From: Caenorhabditis elegans
Lineage: Eukaryota > Nematoda > Chromadorea > Rhabditida > Rhabditidae
Assembly (NCBI RefSeq): GCF_000002985.6
Contig: NC_003283.11
Span: 13,454,001 to 13,518,000, forward strand
Direction: 5' to 3'
Length of the DNA stretch: 64,000 nucleotides
The notes beneath the pieces were generated by a model that had not been told where the DNA came from, made no database searches, and saw nothing but the letters and a program-made list of their open reading frames with translations. Made by a program: the position numbers and the translations under genes. This document shows, one piece after another, positions 60,901 through 64,000 of the stretch. How positions within the stretch are numbered: position 1 is the stretch's first letter; the number at the start of each line of letters is the position of its first letter.

Positions 60901-60958
60901 CTAATGAATGGAACATTCTAAATATTAAAAGGCTCAATTATACTTGTCTATTTTCCAT
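57905..60958 (-). CDS. selenium-binding protein 1 / methanethiol oxidase homologue
   Basis: Nine exons join in phase: 60958-60944, 60884-60459, 60410-60287, 60218-60042, 59977-59736, 59408-59250, 59059-58833, 58746-58668, 57982-57905, giving 508 residues. The family is a seven-bladed beta-propeller, copper-dependent enzyme that oxidises methanethiol to formaldehyde, hydrogen sulfide and hydrogen peroxide. Landmarks include FAIVCCPHS, RRNIIVPCMNSGKIYV, GGDFSLQPRHNLMISSEWG, ALLTDMIISMDDRWLYVCGF, FRGGPALMQLSKDG and RLYVCNSFYKAWD. It is slightly longer than human SELENBP1 (472). C. elegans has two such genes; this appears to be the chromosome V one. An alternative first exon at about 61113 would replace MENRQ by MGVCI. 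Confidence 0.93.
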
Positions 60959-62136
60959 AAATAAAATCACAATTTTCAAGACAATTCCATGATGTAGTAA
61001 AACAACAGTTTGTACATAACTTCATTTTCAAGATTGACCTTTAACATTTATTTCTAAAAACCTAGGTAAAAAAAATCATAATTCAAAACTTACAATACAT
61101 ACCCCCATTTTGTATTTGGAGAAGAAGAATAATGTAATTGAAAGAGAATAAATGAAGAAGTACGTGTCGGTGTGGGAGCATATTTGGAGGATGAAATAGA
61201 TGTTTAATCCGGACATGTTAAGGTGCTTAAAGAAGAAGCGAAGGAAATCATCAAATTTTCAATATTCGGAGTAATTCAAGGGGAAACTCAAATTTTGAAA
61301 GAGATCTTTGATGGGGAAGAATGCCTGAATAAGTTGGAAAGTGTCGTCATTATCACCGAAAATCATAAGATTCAAAGGCATAAATATTCCCTATTCAGTT
61401 TCCATTATATGATTCAATTGGTGCTGTGGAGAGGAGTTAAAGAAGGAAGTTAATTTTCTTATTATCTTGTTTTTCACTAACCTTAATTTCAATTTAGGTT
61501 GAAAATCTAATTTGAAACATTTCTAAAAGTTTTTCCGAGGATGTTGCAGTTCCCAATCGCAGGTAAGAGTATTCAAAGATAGAAACCTTGAGCTAGATAG
61601 CTCACATGTTTAAGTAAAATGCCTGCCTGCCTACTTTTTGTTTGTTGTTATCGCATGGTTTAACTTAGGTTTAACTTATTTTTCTTTTTCCTCTTACTGT
61701 TAATTTATTTGTTTAAAGTTCTATGTAGAAAAGAGCAAGTGATTTTTTGACTGTGTACTAGGCAGGTGTATATTGCCTTCAAGGCATGAATGCATTTTTA
61801 CCTGCTTTCCCACCTTAACAAGGAAGTTGAATAGTTCACTACGGGATAAGCTGTCACAACCCCTGGCTCGAACATATCTTAATTTAGAGCCATGTGGGAA
61901 CAGCGCCGGAATTTATTAGCTTAATTCCCAGTTCTAACAGCTTATTTCTCAGTTGTTTTTAAAGATTTAACAATTCAACAATCGAAATATGAATAAGGTT
62001 CATCGGGAGTGGATGTGAAACAATTTCTGCAATAGATAGGATGAGTTCCTAAGCCATCAAACAAAGAAAGTGTCACGAAGACCTAAAAGTTATTTATTTT
62101 TGTAAATTTTCGTATCCTTGAAGTATTTTTTGTGGC
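60959..62136. other. intergenic, upstream of selenium-binding gene
   Basis: It includes the possible alternative first exon near 61099-61113 and a GCCTGCCTGCCTAC repeat word near 61620, plus TTGCCTTCAAGGCATGAATG near 61775. The open frame at 61223-61453 has no gene-like borders. Confidence 0.45.
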
Positions 62137-62808
62137 GTGATTTTCCACAGAAGTTTACCTTGTAGGCATTTAGGCAACAATTTTTGTGACTACATGAAAT
62201 ATTCAGTTTCTAAGAACTTTTACCCTATTAACATTAAAAGTATGAACCAAAACCCATCATTGGTTACTAGCAATGTTGTGGATATATATGTCTCAATATT
62301 TCGCACAAACAAGGATTTGCTCTTTCGAACCATTGAATTATTTTTTATTCACCAGCTTTATGTGATACTTCCGATGCTTTATAGGATACTTCCGATGCTT
62401 TACACGACAGCTGACATTTGTTTTGTTAAAATTGGAAGAAAAACATAATTACGGTTACAATACAAAGCGGAACCTATTTTCCATTAACATTTTATATACA
62501 TATTTTCAGAAACTAATTTGATAACTATTCTCTACAGAAGTTCTATGTATTCCTCACACTTGTTCATAAATTTTATCGAAAATCATATGACCAAGTTTAT
62601 TCTTTTAGGAAATGCGATACTTTGTCTTTATACATTTTTCATTTTTCGGTCCCGTTTCGCGTTATTCAAAAAACGAGCACAATTCGAAAAATGCATTCTT
62701 GGAGAAGTTTCCTTCACACACACTCTTCAATTACTTTTGCCATTTTGCATTCATTTTGTAACTTTGAACTTCACAATTTTTCAGTTTGAACTATTTGCGG
62801 TTCAGTGA
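62137..62808 (+). pseudogene. possible decayed chemoreceptor fragment
   Basis: Two open frames, 62137-62448 and 62518-62808, are rich in hydrophobic residues. The second reads like a TM segment (FILLGNAILCLYTFFIF), then a basic loop (RSRFALFKKR), then a further hydrophobic segment (LQLLLPFCIHFVTLNF), an order seen around TM5-TM6 of nematode serpentine receptors. No start, signature motif or complete seven-segment set is present. I infer a relic of a receptor gene, but chance is possible. Confidence 0.25.
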
Positions 62809-64000
62809 AACAAGAATTACTCAACTGGATTGACTGTTTTCAATCTAAAAAATTTGAAATTTGAGCCAAAAAATTTCCCCTAGTGACCTTAGTCATGAAC
62901 ATGTTTTTGGCTGATTTTTTATCTTAAAAAATTATTTTCACAGTGACCATTTTCAAAGGTCTTATTCAGAAGTCAGGATTTGAGTTCCAATAATTATGTA
63001 ACCAAACAATTCTCCTCTCGAATTACTGAGCTAGTATTATATTAGTATACTTTTGTACTTTTTGAACAATTTAGAACAAAACCCACGTCACTTTTACCAA
63101 GTTGGCATGATTTGCTAGAAATCCTTTGATTGCCACGCATTTTCCCAATAAAATTATTCCAACTTCCCCAATTCGCACATAAAGCCTCGATTTCTTTTTC
63201 CCATATTTTCCTACCAACTTCCAATTTGACTTCATATGTTTTCAGTTTCCAATCGGCATTTGGTTCCAATTACTTTATTCTCTTTTAATTCCCGTTTTCC
63301 CGATGAAATGTACATTCACTGTGACTCAATCACATTTTGATCCATGAATATCTTTGTGAGAACTTCCTATATTTTCCCACCCGTACAAAGTTGTATGTTG
63401 CCTAGCGGATCAAAAACTGGAGGACAATTTTAAATCTTTATTTGCACTCCAAAATTCTCAAGCTTCAAATATTTATCAAAGCTTGGGCTATTTTATCTTA
63501 TTTTTGGAAGATCTCCGATAAAGTATTTGTTTTCTCAAGAATACGCAAGATAACATAATTAAGTAAAAATCGAATTTCCCAAAATCTGATTTGTGATATC
63601 AAATTTTCCTGGAAACACTGTGATCAGAAATCCCAAAAAGATTATGTTCTTGAAAAATCACTGTGATCAAAAACTAGTAATTCCCTGATATTCTAATTTT
63701 TAATTCTACTTTTGAAATGTGCACCTTTTCTAGTAAATTATAGGTTTTTTTAATGATTTTTTGTCCGACTAATGATCAATACCAAAAGTGAATAATTACC
63801 CTGATTAGGATTTGAAGTTTTGAAAATATTTAGTTTTCTTGAATAATTTTTTAAATAATCTTGTGTGCAATGCGACTTTTCAACACTTTTCTACACTAGA
63901 ACAAAATATATTCAGAAATTAAATTTATTAACCATAGACAAGGATTTACCAAAAGTGCATATTCATTTGTATTTTTGGAAGAAAATGGCAAACCGTGGGA
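62809..64000. other. terminal intergenic stretch
   Basis: AT-rich DNA with no exon structure, RNA gene or clear repeat that I can support. GTGATCA words recur near 63620-63670. Confidence 0.5.

Noticed and set aside
61223..61453. Plus-strand 76-residue frame (MLKEEAKEIIKF...)
   Set aside because: Short, without promoter, splice or poly(A) context; probably chance.
1..64000. CRISPR array, prophage, bacterial defence system or retroviral element
   Set aside because: Intron-rich nematode genes throughout; no regularly spaced direct repeats, integrase, reverse transcriptase or capsid-like frame seen.

Overview
The window is a nematode chromosome segment, and it matches Caenorhabditis elegans closely. 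Introns are short (often 44-60 bases) with GT...TTTCAG borders, intergenic DNA is AT-rich, and there are many short palindromic repeats. I recognise the neighbouring trio eea-1, gut-2 (LSm2) and avr-15 (glutamate-gated chloride channel), which I recall as adjacent on C. elegans chromosome V. All gene models were assembled by hand from reading frames plus splice-phase agreement. Sixteen protein genes and two tRNA genes are supported.

Layout. 0.1-3.5 kb: two tandem paralogues (+) of a secreted, probably GPI-anchored, cysteine-rich three-finger (Ly6-like) protein; the first is cut by the window edge. 4.1-7.6 kb: a tandem pair of MATH-BTB genes (+). 7.7-8.8 kb: a diverged non-coding tandem duplication. 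9.3-12.9 kb: a FERM-domain gene (+), convergent with a phosphopantothenoylcysteine decarboxylase gene (-, 13.2-14.3 kb). That gene shares a 170-base divergent promoter with an SDHAF3-like succinate dehydrogenase assembly factor (+, 14.4-15.0 kb). 15.3-19.5 kb: an unrecognised secreted protein (-) whose first intron holds a ~1.2 kb palindrome. 20.4-22.4 kb: an unrecognised basic, Ser-rich protein (-).

23.4-30.4 kb: two serpentine chemoreceptor genes (-) of the Sra/Srab type. 33.1-35.6 kb: a secreted protein (-) built from repeated Cys/Trp modules like those of MIG-18. 37.4-43.4 kb: eea-1 (-), divergent from gut-2 (+, 43.8-44.7 kb), which is convergent with avr-15 (-, 44.9-48.5 kb). 48.5-52.6 kb: gene-poor upstream region of avr-15. 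52.6 kb: a 54-residue secreted Cys-rich peptide gene with a clear TATA box. 53-56 kb: two tRNA-Pro(UGG) genes in an inverted duplication, flanking and partly overlapping a putative acidic-protein gene. 57.9-61.0 kb: a selenium-binding protein / methanethiol oxidase homologue (-). 61-64 kb: largely empty, with a possible decayed chemoreceptor fragment.

I see no operon-like bacterial system, CRISPR array or integrated virus. The most unusual items are the intronic palindrome, the inverted tRNA duplication, a 48-base GC-AG intron in eea-1, a G13 tract beside the selenium-binding gene, a possible myristoylated/palmitoylated N-terminus for that enzyme, and one recurring palindromic repeat family in several introns.
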